The position numbers and the translations under genes were made by a program. Positions 44,955 to 57,062 of a DNA stretch of 64,000 bases are shown one piece after another; the stretch's first letter is position 1, and every line of letters starts with the position of its first letter. A model generated the notes under the pieces. It ran no database searches. It was not told the origin of the DNA and saw only the letters and a list, made by a program, of their open reading frames with translations. Source of the stretch: Coniella vitis (lineage: Eukaryota; Ascomycota; Sordariomycetes; Diaporthales; Schizoparmaceae); contig WUJK01000001.1 of NCBI GenBank assembly GCA_011317545.1, forward strand, positions 4,693,001 to 4,757,000, in the 5' to 3' direction.

Positions 44955-47900
44955 TCACAGATATTTGATCTTGTAGATCCGCAGTGAATTGTCCTCGCCT
45001 GCTATGGCCAGGTCGTTCTCATCTGCGCTCGCCTCTGCATCGAGCTTGCCATTGGACGATGGCCGCCAAGACAATTGCAGAACGGCCTTTGGCAGACATA
45101 GCCTATATAGTAAGTGGACGATAATTAGCAAACAGCCTATCTCCATGTAAAGGATGCGACTGAAGTGAGGTGATAATATTTCTTCTTTTTTTTTTAAAAA
45201 AAAAAAGAAGAAGAAGAAAAAAGGGGGGGGTGGGGAGAAAGGCCGCCAAAGCAGTAGCAAGAGACTTACTCAGATCCCAGCGTCGCCGTCGACGAGACCT
45301 CCACGCCATCCTCATTTCCATCCCGAACCTTGAGAATATGTATCCTAACCGTACCCACCTCCGTGCCCGAAGCCAGAACAAGCTGCCCGTCGCTCGTCAC
45401 TCGCGGGAGGAAATCAATCGCCGTCACGGGCTGGTCACAAGGTATCGTCGCGGCAAGGACGAATCTGGCCTTTGGCTGTCCTTCGTTTTGCTGGTCGTCC
45501 CCGTTATTGTTGCTGTCGTTTTCAGTAGTGGTTGTGCTAGGTTGAGGCTTGCTCAGGGCCCAGATCTTGACATTCTTGTCTCGGCCGGCCGTGGCAAATA
45601 TTCTCCTTTGCCCTTGGCTTTCTTCTGGTGCTTTGCCGATGACGACCAGTGGCGCCCACGCCGCATCCAAGATCATGCGGGTATGGCCCTTTGGTTCCGC
45701 TTGCAGTAAATCAAACCCACTACCACCACCACCATTACCACCATCAACCAGTCCCTCTTTCCTCCGCCGTGCAAAAACAGCCCACTGCCTATCCCTCCCG
45801 ACACTCAACAACATGGCATCGTCAGGACTGAAGCGGATCCTCGTAGCCGTAAGCGTATGCACCGCCAGCGGCGGCCGCAGCTCCGTCCACCGCTTCGTCT
45901 CAAAGAGCCGAATGACGGCGTGGTTCAGGCTGCTCGCTTTGCACGCGCTCGCCACTAGCTCCCCATCGTGGCTCGCCGCCAGGCACGAGAGCTCGTACCC
46001 GTGGCCGTAGAGTTTCTCTTCTTCGGGCCAGAGCGTGTGGCGCGAGAGGGATTCCTCAAAGGGCGGGTGGGTGAGGGTGGCGAGGGTCGAGGTGCGGGTG
46101 ATGGTAGCAGGGTCAATGGCTGCTTCGTGGGTTTCGGCGGATGAGGAGGTGTCGAGTTGTTGTTGTTGTTGTGCTGTTGGTGGTGGTGTTGGTTGAGTAG
46201 TAGTACCTACTACAGCAGATGTGGTGGCATCAAAGTCGTCAACGGTAGCCTTGTTGCTAAGCCCCAGGACAGGCATGTTGGCTGCATCCGGCACATCAGC
46301 CTCGTCCTCGTCGCGGGCTCCAGCAGCGTGATCTGGTTCTATCCCCGCGACCCCACGCAGCATCCTCGCTACCGCGCGCGGTTGTGCAAACACACGCATC
46401 AGCTTCTCGTCGGCACCAGAGACGAACTTTGTCTCGGAGAGCGCGTCGATGCAGTTGAGATCGTATCCATGGATCTGCGGGCGCGCCATTTCATGCCATG
46501 TGCCGGTGCCGCTGTTCTGCTCGTTGGCCTCTTCATCCGCACTCTCTGTCGTTGCCTTTCTTCTCCACTGCGCATGGAGTCGCGTTGTCTGGTCCGCGCT
46601 CGTAGACAGGAGATAGCTCCCCGACGGCCGTGCCCACGCAATGCCCGTAACGGCACGCACATGGCCCGACACGGCGATCCCCTGCACCCAGGAATGCTGC
46701 GCCGCGTCCCAGTCCCATTTACGCCAGGACCCCGTGCGGCCCAGTGTGAGGATCGAGTCGCCGCTCGGCGACCACAAGCCCGTCCAGAAGCCGCCGATAC
46801 TGCCCGTGGCGGTGGTGGCGCCCTTTTCGCGGGAAATCTCGCCGAGGCGGGCCGTGGTCACCCAGATGCCCGAGGAAGGGTCCGATTCCCAGATGGCGAG
46901 TGAGTTGTCGGCCGAGGTAGAGAGGAGCTGGAGGTTCGAAGGTGTTGTTGAGGGGGACGCGGAAGAAGAGGGAGTTCTGTGCCATTTGGCGCTGTAGATC
47001 CAGTCGTCGTGATTGAAGAGGAGAGATTCAAAAGTGACCGAGTAGTCCTCTCCTTGCTCACCAGCCCTGAATCGGTGCGCCTTATTGCTGGGCGAGCGGC
47101 CAGGCAGGTATGCGCCGACAGTGGGATCCGAAGCCGTCGCGGCTTGAGCAGGCAGCTCGGAGCCCTTGTGGACGCGCCACAGGCGAATGTACTTGTCCTG
47201 GCTGGCTGAGGCGAGGAGGAGATCGCTGGAGGGGTTGTTTGCCTTCTCGGGAGCAAAGTCAAGGGAGCGGATCCAGCCCTCGTGACCAGTGAGGGTAGCT
47301 CGAAGGGCAAAGTCGGCTGTCGACGGGGAGGCAGTGGCATCCGCGTTGGTGGCGCTTGTTACAGAACCAGTGTAGATCTGAATGACAGGCCTCGTTCCAG
47401 CAGCAGCGAGGATGAACGTGTCTGAGTCGTCGCCACCCAAAGGACTGAGGGCGACGGCGAGGGGAAAGTACTTGGGCGAGGTCGTCTTGATGGTCTGCAG
47501 GACGCGAATCGCAGCGCCGTCGAAATGCCATACTCTGATGGTCGCGTCTGCGGCTCCCGTAGCGAAGACGGTGCCTTTGTCTGTGCCTGGGCTGTCCACG
47601 TCCGTCTTGAGAGTTGCGATGCAGTTGACAGGTGCCGTGTGCTCAGTGACTGTTTGCACGCACGCCGCATCGCCCGTCCGCGTATCCAGCTTCCACAGCT
47701 TGACGCTGTGGTCGTCGCCTCCACTCAGCAGATGCGCAGCGCCATTCTCAATGTCGCGGCGGCTACTTGGCAGGAAGCGAATCGCCTTGACGAGCTCCTT
47801 GTGTCCGCTCAGCAGCTTCTGCACGCCCTTTGGCACCGGGTCCTGGCCAGGTTCATTGTGTTAGCAGGATTTTTCTGCAGCATCGGGTATGTGGTTGTTG

Positions 47901-48057
47901 GTGGGGCAGTTTTGTTGGTACACACATTGGGCTTCCACAAGACCACATTTGTGTCTGCCCCAAAGGCAACCGTGCCGTCCGCGTTCCAGTCTCCAGCAGC
48001 GGTTTGCCTGTTGGCGCCAACCGAGAGGTACTCGATGCCGACTTGGACCTCGGCCAT
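44955..48057 (-). CDS. ELP2: Elongator complex subunit 2 (WD40 protein)
   Basis: ELP2 is the double-propeller scaffold subunit of Elongator, which makes the mcm5/ncm5 side chain on wobble U34 of tRNAs. Exons 48057-47926, 47842-45270 and 45102-44955 give 950 residues. The N-terminus reads VGIEYLSVGANRQTAAGDW and NVVLWKPN joined to DPVPKGVQKLLSGHKELV. About a dozen WD40 blades follow (SGGDDHSVKLW, TGHEGWIRSLDF, SASQDKYIRLW, SADQTTRLHAQW, YGHGYELSCLAASHDGELV, AGRDKNVKIW). The last exon supplies VLQLSWRPSSNGK and SLRIYKIKYL. Low-complexity inserts rich in Ser, Thr and Gln make it longer than the usual roughly 800 residues. Its ATG is 506 bases from that of URM1 on the other strand. Confidence 0.94.
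45178..45230. repeat. T10A11 inverted repeat with GAA/TTC arms inside ELP2 intron 2
   Basis: TTCTTC-T10 is followed by A11-GAAGAA, giving a near-perfect palindrome of about 30 bases, then an A-run and a G-run. It lies in the intron at 45103-45269. Confidence 0.8.
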
Positions 48058-48563
48058 TGTCACTATCTCGAGACGGCCAGAATCCTCACAACCATGCACA
48101 GTCCAGAGTGTCAGAGGCGTGGCGGGGGCATCAAGGAAAGCCCTGGTAGTACTTGTGGTGGTTGAGCCAGTGGCGCTTGGTCTGCGAGCCTCATGAGAGT
48201 GTTGTGGTGGTGAGAGAGAGGGTTGAACGTGGTGAAGTTTGAGCGGCACAGTGGTTGTTTTCGCACTGTGTCCTCTCGGCAGAGCCCCCCCGGCCCAATC
48301 CGCATTCTCTGGTAGCGAGAGGGCATTGCTTGAATGATGCCGCTGATGCCCTCCATTTTCATTCGGCTCGCCCCAACACTCGATTAAACTTTTAACCTCT
48401 CGGCTCTTCCAGCGCACAACCAACATTGCCCGCAGAGCCGCACTCTTTGGTTCTGCCAGACTCACACGTCGTACGCGAACCCGAAACGGTTTCTTTTCCA
48501 TTGTGCTTCTCCAAGCCACTTTGCACGCACAGCAACAGCAGCAGCAGCAGCAGCAGTTACACC
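48058..48563. promoter_or_regulatory. Divergent intergenic region shared by ELP2 and URM1
   Basis: 506 bases separate the two start codons and no other gene fits. A CAG run (about 48530-48556) ends eight bases before the URM1 ATG and lies in its presumed 5' UTR. Promoter elements could not be pinned down. The bidirectional role is inferred from layout only. Confidence 0.55.
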
Positions 48564-49378
48564 ATGGGCGACACGACAGCCGCGGCAGCAGACGTGCCTC
48601 AACTAGACATCACTGTCGAGTTTACGTGAGTTTACTTGGCCCCTATCTATCTTGTTTCACACATTATCTTGTCCTCACTCGTCTCGGTTCTCTCGCTCTC
48701 CAGCGGGCGGGCAAGCAAACAAACAGCAGTAATGAGCAGCCAGCAGAAAAGCAGCGAGCAAACGACCCTGATCCATGTGGACCATGCTCTGGTGTGCCGT
48801 GCTGCGCTGCGCGGCACTGCGCGGCACTGCACTGCACTGCACTCCGCTACGGAGTGGGAGAAAGACAGCCCGAGGACATGAACACAGTACTGCGGCTGAA
48901 CCGAACCACATGGCGTACTCAAATCACCCCATCAACAAACATTGGATGAATCATATCCCCAACCCCATGCTGACTGCCTGCGTCTATCTTGCTCTTCTTC
49001 TAGAGGCGGCCTAGAGATGCTCTTTTCGGACCGACGGCACCACAAAATTGCCATCCCCGCCCATAGCTCGGACGGCAGGCCGGTCACTATTGCTCACCTG
49101 ATACATCACCTTTGCGAAGACGTCATGAAGGACAGCCGCAAGGAACTGTTTGTACTTGATGACCATATGTATGTATCTCCTCGCAGCTTCTGCCGTTGTT
49201 TTGTTGGTCATCTGTCGAATGACATGCTGAGCTTTTTTTGGGCGGGGGCCCTGCATACAGTCGCCCAGGCATCTTGGTCCTGATCAACGATGCCGACTGG
49301 GAACTCGAGGGCGAAGAGGCTTACGAAATTAAGAGCGGTGACAACATCTTGTTCGTCTCGACATTGCATGGTGGCTAA
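48564..49378 (+). CDS. URM1: Ubiquitin-related modifier 1, sulfur carrier for tRNA thiolation
   Basis: Exons 48564-48625, 49004-49168 and 49261-49378 give 114 residues. The beta-grasp protein reads ITVEFT-GGLEMLFSD, then TIAHLIHHLCEDVMKD, ELFVLDDHI-RPGILVLINDADWEL and SGDNILFVSTLHGG. The C-terminal Gly-Gly is what Uba4 activates to a thiocarboxylate; the sulfur goes to the 2-position of wobble U34. The short N-terminal Ala/Thr extension is not conserved. Intron 1 is unusually long (378 bases) and contains pentamer repeats. CAG-type tracts flank the gene in both presumed UTRs. Confidence 0.95.
48811..48844. repeat. Tandem GCGGCACTGC and CACTG repeats in URM1 intron 1
   Basis: Two copies of a 10-base unit are followed by about three ACTGC units. 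The pentamer is the complement of the one in the acid phosphatase promoter. Confidence 0.8.
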
Positions 49379-49444
49379 GGAGAGAGTCGCCCTTTGAGGG
49401 GTTGTTGTTGGCTTGGAAAATTGGTTTGGTTAGCTGGCTGGCTG

Positions 49445-49446
49445 GC

Positions 49447-49480
<34 letters not shown>

Positions 49481-49483
49481 GCA
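49445..49483. repeat. CAG/AGC trinucleotide tract downstream of URM1
   Basis: About 12 AGC units, with one AGT interruption, start 67 bases after the URM1 stop. Confidence 0.95.
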
Positions 49484-51056
49484 ACCGGATTCCTGGGTTA
49501 TTGCCATGCGGTCAGCCGGGTATTCCCAACATCGTGTGCACATTGCGAGCAAGGTCGCCGAAAACACCCTGAATCCTATCCTATCATGTACCTTGCCAAA
49601 CCCTGCCGCCCATCATCACCCTGTCTGTCTAGGGGACTGGAGAGCATCCCCTGAATGGCGCTGCCAAATTCACAGGCCTTGGTACCAGGTGCAGATTGTC
49701 ATGGCGGTGGGCAAATCCTTGCCTGCTGTCGAGCTACATAAGCCATTGCTGCCCTCCTGCGGGGATGCTGGCGAACGAACGTGTCTCGATCACTTGGGTG
49801 TGCAGTGCAAGGTTATGATCAATATGCGCCGGAAGAGCATCTCGCATGCCCGCGTGCCGTGTGTGCATGTGTCTCAGACTTTTGTGACTGGCCAGGCTGT
49901 ACGCGGTCATGGGAGAGGTGGGGGGGAACGCTTTGGTCTGGGGCCAGCGGCAGCAGCAGCAGAAGAAAAAGAAAGAGAAAAGATGGCGACAAGAAGACAT
50001 AAGAGATACCACGCTCTGTCTCTACTACTCACGGCTAGGGCTGCAGTAAAGCGCGTGTGCACGCCCGCGCCTTTGTACTCGTGAACGGGGCCACTCATGA
50101 ACAGCAAATCCCCGCTCGCAGAAAAAGACACAAAGAGGGCCAGCAAGAAGAAGAAGAAAGATCAATAAGTGTCAGTTGGGCGTCATCCCAACGTCTCCAC
50201 CGCAAGCGAGACTGGTCGACTTGGTCTCCCTCGTCTGGCCGTGACAGGCGAGGTCCAGGCGACTCCGGAGACGAGGAGCCGCTGCACCTCGGAGAGATCG
50301 TACCTGCCAGCTCATCGCTGGGGGGTGGATACAACGGCAATCGAAAACTGGATCGATCAACAACATCTGTGCGCTCCACTTGACAATCTCTGGTGGCAAC
50401 CAATAGGCGGTAGGTACTGCAGGAGGCGGTATGAAATGTAGGCCATGCCACGGCCCTGCACCTTGACCACACTGGTGACCTGGTTGTCCGTCTGGACCGA
50501 TGTACATAGTATCTCTGGCGCCTCCCTGCGTTCTCCTCCTCCATCTCCTTCTCAGGCCCTTGCCCAGTCTGTGCTAGAAAGATGATCGGATAATCGAAAA
50601 AGAAGAAGAGAGAGAACGACACGGGTGTGATTTCCCCCCAGTCTCCTCTGTTGGTTTCATGGCGACCAGCGTGCGCGATCGAATGTCTCCTTCTTTTTGT
50701 GGCGTGTGTTTTGATTGCGAATCTGGGTCCCAGCGGCAGCAGAGGCAGAGACAGTCAGACAGTCTATTTTTGGCGCGGCCTGCTACTACCCAGACACTGT
50801 ACGAACGTCTCCATGTACTACTGTAGGTTTGCGAGTGTACATAGTATACTATGATGTCTGCCTGTGGGGGTCTGGGTGTGTGTGCGCAGTGCGTGGTGGT
50901 AATGGTGGTGGTGGTGGTGGTGGTGCTGCTGCGGCTGTCGTATGCCCTTCCTCTCTTGTTTCCCATCCAACTCCTCACCCTTATCGCCTTCTGATTTCTC
51001 CCCTTTCCTCATATCGCCAGTCAGTCTTGTTTGATATAGACAGTCCGATGATTAGA

Positions 51057-51135
51057 CAAGGCAGGCAAGGCAGGCAGGGCAGAAAGACAGAAGGACAAAA
51101 AGACAGAAAGACAGACAGACAGATAGACAGGCAAG
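51057..51135. repeat. GACA/GGCA-rich imperfect tandem repeat
   Basis: Tetramer-like units (GGCA, then GACA) repeat imperfectly over about 80 bases. Confidence 0.85.
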
Positions 51136-53640
51136 CATCAAGGGTCCAGGGCGATCGAGCAAAGAGGCTCGCGTGTGCGGCGGTGAGAGCTGTATGGTGA
51201 TGCGAAAGTCGGACGAGATGGGCGACCTCGTGTGGTTGCATTGCATCGCATGTGTGGGATGTGTCTGCAGCGGGGCGTGGTCCTGAGTGTCTACGTTGGT
51301 CCCCCCCCTCTCCCCGTCTTCTCGGGACCCTTAAGGTGAAATTGCACGGTATAATTCTTTGCGTTCCTTGTCTCGTCTCGGCGACATCATGTCTCGCTGG
51401 GATGTGGGCACAAAGAGAGGGTGATTCTCGTCCATCGTTGCAGTGCTCTGGGAGATAAACCAGGCCAAATTCGGTATCCATGGTATCAGATGGCGGTGAG
51501 CAGGTCGATGAGTACTTGGGACACTCTGTCTGTACCTAGTATGTAGCCTGATGGGCAATTCCAGGCAGTGCCGTGTGTGCCTTGGCTGTGGGCGCAAGTT
51601 GGGAAAACGGTCCTGCAATATGCTGTAGGTGAGTTGTCAATCCGATCTTCTGATCGCTTGGTGTCTGCCGTGGCCTGGCCTGTCAGGCTGGACTGGGCTG
51701 GGCTGGTTGGGCCAACCACCTGGCATATGTATGCGCGAGTTGCAGTAGCGAGAAAGAGAAGACGAGCGAGAAAAAGAGAGAACGCAACCGTGTTCTCACG
51801 CGTGCTCTTTTGGAGGCCAGCCAGGGTGCATCGTAAGTACTATGCTATGTAACAGCTTGCCAGCAAATGCTGCAAGTGCTGCAAGTGCTGCTGCCGCAGG
51901 GGAAGGCACCGCACTGAATGGCCTTGCCAGTATGGACGTACCAGGTAAAGTACCCAGGTACAAGAGCACCTGATCAGACCGGTATATGTACTTTGGGTAC
52001 GTATCTGCCACCATGTAGAGGGCGTACCGGGTACTTGATCTGCCAGACCCCTTGTCATGCATTTGAGTACCTGTACTATGTTGGAAGGAGCACAGTACAA
52101 GGTACCTACATGTCACCCCCAAAAGGCAGATTGATTTAATTTGCTGCCGTGCTCAGGAACACACATCTCTTTTTTTTTCTTTGCCTGCGCCACTTGCCAT
52201 TTGCCCTGTCCTATGTAAGTACATCCCATCCAGGATCCAGAATGCGTACTCTACTGGCCCCCTCTCAAACATGTTTACTTGATTTCTCTTCCAATCAGGC
52301 CACTCTGTTGGTCTGGTCGTCCAGGTGTCCGTTTGTTCGAGCTATATTCGTAGTATGTATACCGATGGTGGCGGCGATGGGTTGGTGGTCGAGGAGAAGA
52401 AAAGGATGGTGGATGGTGATAGGTACATGGTACTTGTAATCTTGCTATGTCAGAGTACACTGCCAAATGTATCTTGGCAAGTACACACAGAGAAGTACCT
52501 TCCTTACTTCCCACGAATCTATCTGTTCTCGCGTATCTCTTGCACGGCTCGCAACGACGCCCAAGCGGGGCATTACCACCACCACGCGCCCCGGGCCTGT
52601 CCTCGCCTATCTCCTCCCCCCTCACGCCCGCGCGCCATACCACCGCACCCAAGTCTGTTGGCGCTGATGTTCACCATTGCTTCTCTCTCTCGCTCGCTCG
52701 GCCGGCCTCTCTCTCTCACTCTCTGTCTCTCAAGCCCCTCCTCTTCTCAAATCGGCCTCTTTATTTTTCCGATCTCGCTAATCTCGCTCTCTAATCTGGC
52801 GTTGCTGTCTTGGAATTCTACACAACCACTATGGAGTGACAAGAACTATGATAAGCCTTTATCTGCGGTGCACTATATGTGAATACATGCTCCATTCGCA
52901 GTTATCCGTCCTCTCCAAGAAATGTCCCATCCATCATCTGCCATCCTCTGTTGTCACCGGGTAAAACATAGTATACCCTGCCCCTCCAACTTGTCCCGTA
53001 TATGTAGGTACTATTACTAAAACGCTGCCGGAATGGCCGGTCCGATGCCGACCACGCTCTTGTTTTCGGATAATCCCCTTTTTCGATTTGTTTATACATG
53101 CTATGGTACATACATAGTAATATGTTGGGTTGCGTTGTAGGTTACTGCAGGTTCACTACGACTATACACTCCGCGGTATAGAGCACGGTTGCTTGCGACC
53201 CTCTTTACTATATGCTTACCAAGAAAGCCCCGTGATACCCTCGTGTCAAGCAAGGTAGCATGGAGAGAGAGGCCCCTCTCCGGCTTGCTCCCTCAACACA
53301 TGTCAGCACTCTAAACTGCGGTACTATTAGCCGTGCAAAGCTGTGCATGGTGGCTGTACTATGTAGGGTAAGCAGCTGCGTATGTACCTATCCACCCAGG
53401 GCTGAGGGACCCGGCCGACAGAGCAGTGAAAGAGTCATACCCGTACTATCTACGGAACATGCCGTAGGAAGGGAAAGCATACGGACGGATGTGTGCAAGC
53501 AGTGGGGAAGCTATAACAGGAATGATTCAAGAAAACAATAATAAAAGGGCTGGGCGGGGCTGGGCTGCCTCTGTGCTTTGATCTTCCTGTGTGTGTGTGT
53601 GTGTGTACTATGTATATTTTGGATTTTCGATAATAATAAC

Positions 53641-53670
53641 GATGATGATGATGATGATGATGATGATGAT
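53641..53670. repeat. (GAT)10 microsatellite
   Basis: Ten perfect GAT units. Confidence 0.95.
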
Positions 53671-55860
53671 ACACTGCCACTCTTCGGAGAAGTGGGTTTC
53701 CGTGGGGTTACATTTCTTGGGATCGCGGGCAGAAACCTGTGCTTTTCGTTTGCAGCTGTGCTGCAATGAATAGTCTACTTTTAAATCAAGTATTATTGGA
53801 CAAAAACTAGCCTGCTCTTCCTTCACGCACCGTCAAAGTATTCGAACCCTTCATCTACCTTGTGATATAGCAAACACTCGACAGTAAACACAAATGCAAT
53901 AACGCCCACCCAATCTTACACCATTTCCAAAACAGTCAAAAGGTAAACCCCCCCCCCGGCACATCCATCTCCGTTCTTTCTCTCTCTCAGTGAAACACTC
54001 GCATCAAGAAATCCAATCGCCCCCCATTCGGAAGGATTCTCACCCAAGATCGATTTTTCCTTTGCCGTTACAAGTAGTACCAGTGCTGGAAAAAAGCCAG
54101 ACAGTCAGGGCCAAGGTCAGTGAGTGAATGCCACCTTTTTTTTTTTTTTTTTTGCTTGCTCCAATCAATGTGCCTCGTCACTTTTTCCTTCCACTCACTC
54201 CCCCTTGTCACATTTCTCACCCTCGTTTCTTCAAATAAAATATTTCCACTTTGATTCATGTCCCAGAGCAAGGTCCACACAGAAAGCGCTGACGGGCCCG
54301 AAGCATCGGTAGCGATGCCTGTCATCCAAGCCTTGCACCCTCTTTCCATTCCCCGGTTCGAATGCCCCCCCCCCCACTACCAGATATACCTACGTAGCCT
54401 CTTATCCAGCCCGCCTGCTAAATAGTTTCCGTTCCATTTCTTGCGCCATATCATCCATCCCACGCACTCCACAACTCACACCCACACAGTATCCTAGGGA
54501 TTACTTACATACTACATAGTTGCCAAGGTATGAACCAGCTCTTTGGCCGATGATGCTCAATTATACAGTAATATCTCGAGTAGCCTATCCTCCACTCAAG
54601 CACGAGGAGAAAAAGAAAAGCAAATGCAAAATGCAAAAGCAGAAAGTGCTCTGTAGATGAATATTGACGTAGTTACTATGTAGTATACTATGATACACAG
54701 TCAGTATCTAGAATCTAATTAAAAGAATAAATAACGACAAGGAGGCGCACACATGTCTACATCCGAGGGTCTTACGAAGGTAACTTGGTGAAAAAGATGA
54801 TCAGTAAACACATACAAGTACAGATCTATCGTAATTTAAATAATGTCCAGTAACGTGAATGAGCACCCCCATTCCAACCATGACCATGAATCATAGCCAC
54901 GATAAATAAATCAGATACCAAAGTATTCGCCAGATATATCATAGTTAAGCGATATAGGTACAGAAACCTAACCACACAATCCATCTTTTGGCACTGTGGT
55001 GCAGTGGTCCCATCTGAAAGTACTGCGGTGCCGGTTTCGCCAGACAACTGTATCCAATCAGACGCGGCCTCTTTGCATACCAACACCACATACTTACACA
55101 CAGTACACATCCCTTTGCCCCTTCTCAGCCTCGAGAGAAGGATGAGGAGTTTCCGCCAAAAAAAAAAAAAAAAAAAAACAACGCAAAACGTCAAAATTGC
55201 TGCCCAATCCCTCCCATCCATTCATCCATCCATCCAGCAGGTCGTCATGCCCCGACCATCGCTCCGCACAGGCTGCAAACAAACTTCCAATCTCACCCAG
55301 TCCATTCATCGAATATCCACTTGGGATGGCCCCCCCCCTCACTTCAGCCCTGAGTGTTATGCCGTGTCTTGCTCGGTACCCCACGCTCACGCTCACGCCC
55401 ACGGCCACGCCCACGCCCGGTTTCGGCCCCGAGCAAAAGCCGCAAAGCACCAGGCTGCCACTTTACGCGAACGGGGCTCTTTTTTTTTTTTTTCCTTGGC
55501 AGAATATTCAATCCTACCTCCACTCAACTGTAGCACTTTACCACCCGAAACAAACATCAAGAAAAATCCCCTTGCATTTAACTCCCCAGGATATCTTTGC
55601 ACACTCACAAGGTCCATAATAGTCTAAATAAGGCTTACGAGTGAATGTCTGGTCAAGCCCCCCCATGTTACTAGACCTTATTAGTTACATAAGTACTATA
55701 TACTGCAAATACCATACTATGTACACCACAAAGTAGACAGCACCAGGGGCAAGTATTATCACACATGGCACGTAGTATGTATGTGCGTGCCACTTGGCTG
55801 TTGTTGACAGGTTAATGAATTGAGAAAATATACCCCTGCTTCCACTCTCGGTATACTATG

Positions 55861-55862
<2 letters not shown>

Positions 55863-55905
<43 letters not shown>
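55863..55905. repeat. (TC)n microsatellite
   Basis: About 21 perfect units, the longest dinucleotide run in the window, directly after an ACTATGTA copy. Confidence 0.95.
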
Positions 55906-55908
<3 letters not shown>

Positions 55909-57062
55909 TGTGTCTCTGACTCTTGCCTTCTTGCCCCAACTCTCGGCTATACAAGGAAGGTACAGCCTCGCTCGCACAGTATGGAAGCCAACAACCAATC
56001 ACACATAATCATTCCCTCTATCCATACAAGGTGGACGGATACTTCAAAACGCTCCCTGGCCGATTCCGTAGCCTTATTATTTCAAAAAAATAAATAAATT
56101 ATTATCTTTTTGATCAAAAAAAGATAACACACCCTAAATAAGTCCTATAATAGATATGTGGCAAATCGTCAAACCAAGGGAGGAAGGGTCTATCATCATC
56201 GGCCTGCCCGACAAACAACCCTTCCATCTCCGTACAATGAACTCTTTTTGGGGTCCTTCCCCATCGGACCCCCAATGCCTTTTTTCCCCCGTCTGGATTC
56301 GCCAGTTACACCACTTTCCATTCTCTGTAAACACACCCATTGCAAAACAGAAAACAAAAAAAAACAAAAAAGTCAACTGAGAGACGCCTCTCTGTGATGC
56401 TGACTCAAATACTGCAAGACCCCCTTTAGTATGTAGTAACTTCATCTATGGTCATGTTGACGCCCGCATTGTATGGTCGTGAGAGAAAAGGGGATAACAA
56501 GCAAGAGAAGGAGAAGAAAAGAAAAGAAAAAAAAAAAAAACAGGCCAAAAGAAAAATCACAGTGATTCCATAACAGACGTGCTCTTCCATCAAAAATGTC
56601 GAGAATAATGTCGCTCCTGAAAATGTACATGATATACAGATTGTCGTGGTATGCTTTCGGAACGGATAAGAAAAAGCAGCAAAACAAATCGTTGTAGTAC
56701 ATACGAGAAGCCCCAGATTGGAGCAACCCATCCATGAACTCATGAGATGACCGTAAAAAAGAAAAGACATTAATCCACCAAGAGACCAAAGAAGATACGG
56801 AAATAAAGAGACGAATGGGCATGGAAAGGAGGTGCTAAAAGTCTGTGGCGCTGGATAAGTTGCTTCTGCTTTCCTTTTTTGGGGGGGGGTGGCTTGTCGC
56901 GGAGTCTCGTTGCAGTGCCACGCCACTGCAACAGTCACGCTTCGAATCGCGTGTAGACGGACCAGTTGCGCCGATGTCTTTACTTGATATCGTTTCAGCA
57001 TTTCTTGTGTTGTTCCATGCCGTTTGCTCGTTATGTTCCTTCAGTGTTCGTAGGATCGTCAT

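Larger units (their letters stand above)
49379..57062. other. 7.7 kb region without a recognised gene
   Basis: No frame on either strand shows a protein family, a credible exon chain or coding-like composition over a useful length. Contents are: a CAG/AGC tract just after URM1 (49445-49483); GACA/GGCA repeats (51057-51135); GAT repeats (53641-53670); a CT run (55863-55905); several poly(A)/poly(T) tracts; and ACTATGTA/TACATAGT copies, for example at 53358, 54675 and near 55707. Long non-coding transcripts, long 3' UTRs or decayed repeats are all possible. Confidence 0.55.

Noticed and set aside
53825..53910. Second B-box-like sequence, minus strand
   Set aside because: Only four of five T-stem pairs form and the upstream sequence does not fold into D and anticodon arms.
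54340..54375. Possible tRNA B box (GGTTCGAAT)
   Set aside because: The flanking bases do not form a T-stem, no matching A box is placed correctly, and no acceptor stem could be found.
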